Shown: positions 63,185-64,000 of the stretch, in pieces
Layout of the letters: each line of letters begins with the position of its first letter
Position numbering within the stretch: the stretch's first letter is position 1
Assembly (NCBI GenBank): GCA_964392245.1
Contig: CAYMOX010000015.1
Span: 1 to 64,000 of the forward strand
Length of the DNA: 64,000 bases
Origin: JAAUUJ01 sp964392245
GTDB taxonomy: Bacteria; Cyanobacteriota; Cyanobacteriia; Thermostichales; Thermostichaceae
Reading direction: 5' to 3'
The notes under the pieces: model-generated
What the model was told of the DNA's origin: nothing
The model's input: only the letters and a program-made list of their open reading frames with translations
Database searches by the model: none
Position numbers and translations under genes: made by a program

Positions 63185-64000
63185 ATGAAGTTCCAGGTTT
63201 TTATGGGATCAGCTGTTGCAGCATTCGCCTTGGGATCCTGTTCTAGTCAGCCCCCAGGTGTAATCAGTCTCAATACTACTGAAGAATCGGCCACCAACCT
63301 GAGATCGATTTATTGTGATTACCCAATTGTGATCGATGAAGAGGCAGAACCGTTTCCTCCCCCTCCAGATCCAGATGCACGCCTGTCTCCTCCACCCCCT
63401 GAATGCGTTTTCCCGAAATTCATTCAAAGTGTTGATGTTCTGGTGGAAGCTGCAGATCATAATGATGGGGGAAGGTTCCAAGACAGTTACACAGTTCGGG
63501 TAAGAGGTGATGTGACCTGTCCATTACAGGTTGTTGATCCAGTGGTCAGCCAGGAGGGGCAGCTGATTAGCATTACTCTAGAGACTGAACCTCCGCCCGA
63601 ACCCGTATTCTGTCCAGCAATTTATCCTCCCGCAACCAATCCCTATGAAGTGCTTATTCCTTTGGGGGTATTGAACTCAGGGAACTATACTCTGCAGGTG
63701 AATAACGAAAGTGGTGAGTTTCGCGTCTCACCATTGCAAGATCAACCAGGTGATGTGATCAACGTGATTCCAGAGGTACAGAATCCTGTTCCGACAGGAC
63801 TGGCAGAGGTGACTGGCCTTGACCTGCTTAGAAACCCTTCTGATCCTGCCACTTACAGCCTGTTAGTCACGGCTGGTGTCCGGTGTGGCACGATATTTTT
63901 GGAGCCTCAGGTTCGGCAGAGAAGCAGACAAATCAATGTAATTCTTCCCATTGGTCAAGATCCCAACCTTCCCTTGATTCTCTGCCCAGCTCCTCCGGCA
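63185..64000 (+). CDS. Putative lipoprotein with repeated beta domains (partial, runs off the end)
   Basis: The frame opens at ATG 63185 after GAGGAGG and stays open to the last base (272 codons). MKFQVFMGSAVAAFALGSC gives a lipobox with Cys at residue 19, so the mature protein is lipid-anchored. The rest is Pro/Glu-rich and contains two similar units: (about residues 100-180) SYTVRVRGDVTCPLQVVDP and (about residues 220-270) TYSLLVTAGVRCGTIFLEP, each with a cysteine and beta-strand pattern. No family is recognised. Its 3' end is outside the window. Confidence 0.75.
   Translation, partial: MKFQVFMGSAVAAFALGSCSSQPPGVISLNTTEESATNLRSIYCDYPIVIDEEAEPFPPPPDPDARLSPPPPECVFPKFIQSVDVLVEAADHNDGGRFQDSYTVRVRGDVTCPLQVVDPVVSQEGQLISITLETEPPPEPVFCPAIYPPATNPYEVLIPLGVLNSGNYTLQVNNESGEFRVSPLQDQPGDVINVIPEVQNPVPTGLAEVTGLDLLRNPSDPATYSLLVTAGVRCGTIFLEPQVRQRSRQINVILPIGQDPNLPLILCPAPPA

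Noticed and set aside
1..64000. CRISPR arrays
   Set aside because: No regularly spaced direct repeats were seen; the only tandem repeat is the 21-bp coding unit at 39.6 kb.

Overview
The window reads as a cyanobacterial chromosome of moderate GC. The evidence is a divergent pair of ferredoxin-NADP reductase (petH) and redox-regulated phosphoribulokinase (prk) genes, a RemA-Gmk pair, a ClpC chaperone, a CIA30-type NDH assembly factor, DUF4278/DUF309/DUF2470/Uma2 proteins, YggT, and DnaA boxes of the TTTTCCACA type. Two traits narrow the lineage without naming it: PetH lacks the CpcD-like phycobilisome-linker domain normally fused to it, and GATC/GGATCC words are very frequent while I did not notice the HIP1 octamer GCGATCGC. 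I do not assign a genus.

Layout. 1-2.1 kb is decayed mobile DNA: a HipA N-domain/HipS-like gene, a VWA (DUF2201) fragment and a tyrosine integrase broken by one in-frame TGA, ending at a tRNA-Thr/tRNA-Tyr pair. 2.3-6.4 kb holds a DMT exporter, argH, a secreted DUF1036 protein and petH. prk (6.7-7.7 kb) faces away from petH. 8.4-13.4 kb has small conserved proteins, an MFS carrier and secD-secF. 13.4-17.8 kb runs on the plus strand (FAD oxidoreductase, ndk, murA, phosphoesterase). 17.8-22.6 kb runs on the minus strand (cupin, isochorismatase-like hydrolase, CIA30 fusion, thiD, reductase-like SDR). clpC, gmk, remA, rqcH, a WecG-type glycosyltransferase and an ftsE-like gene follow to 30.2 kb. 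30.2-32.7 kb holds a helical protein and a DUF309/NTF2-like/MnmC operon. Two secreted proteins of unknown function precede a cluster of helically phased DnaA boxes (35.55-35.70 kb), a candidate replication origin or DnaA-titration locus.

35.7-43.4 kb carries MATE, M23 peptidase, BirA, Uma2, a VOC protein and a P-type ATPase. 43.8-48.4 kb is a cell-surface polysaccharide module: two glycosyltransferases plus a Wzm/Wzt-type ABC exporter. 48.6-56.0 kb is the most interesting accessory unit. A PotABCD-like importer is co-transcribed with an APH-fold small-molecule kinase and a class III PLP enzyme resembling phospho-lyases, with a divergent SDR. It reads as an import, phosphorylate, eliminate pathway for an amino-alcohol such as hydroxylysine or ethanolamine, in visibly more AT-rich DNA. 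56-64 kb returns to core-type genes (coiled-coil pair, YggT, a large U32 peptidase, FMN reductase, PerM) with a PHB-depolymerase remnant. A lipoprotein gene with a duplicated extracellular domain runs off the right edge.
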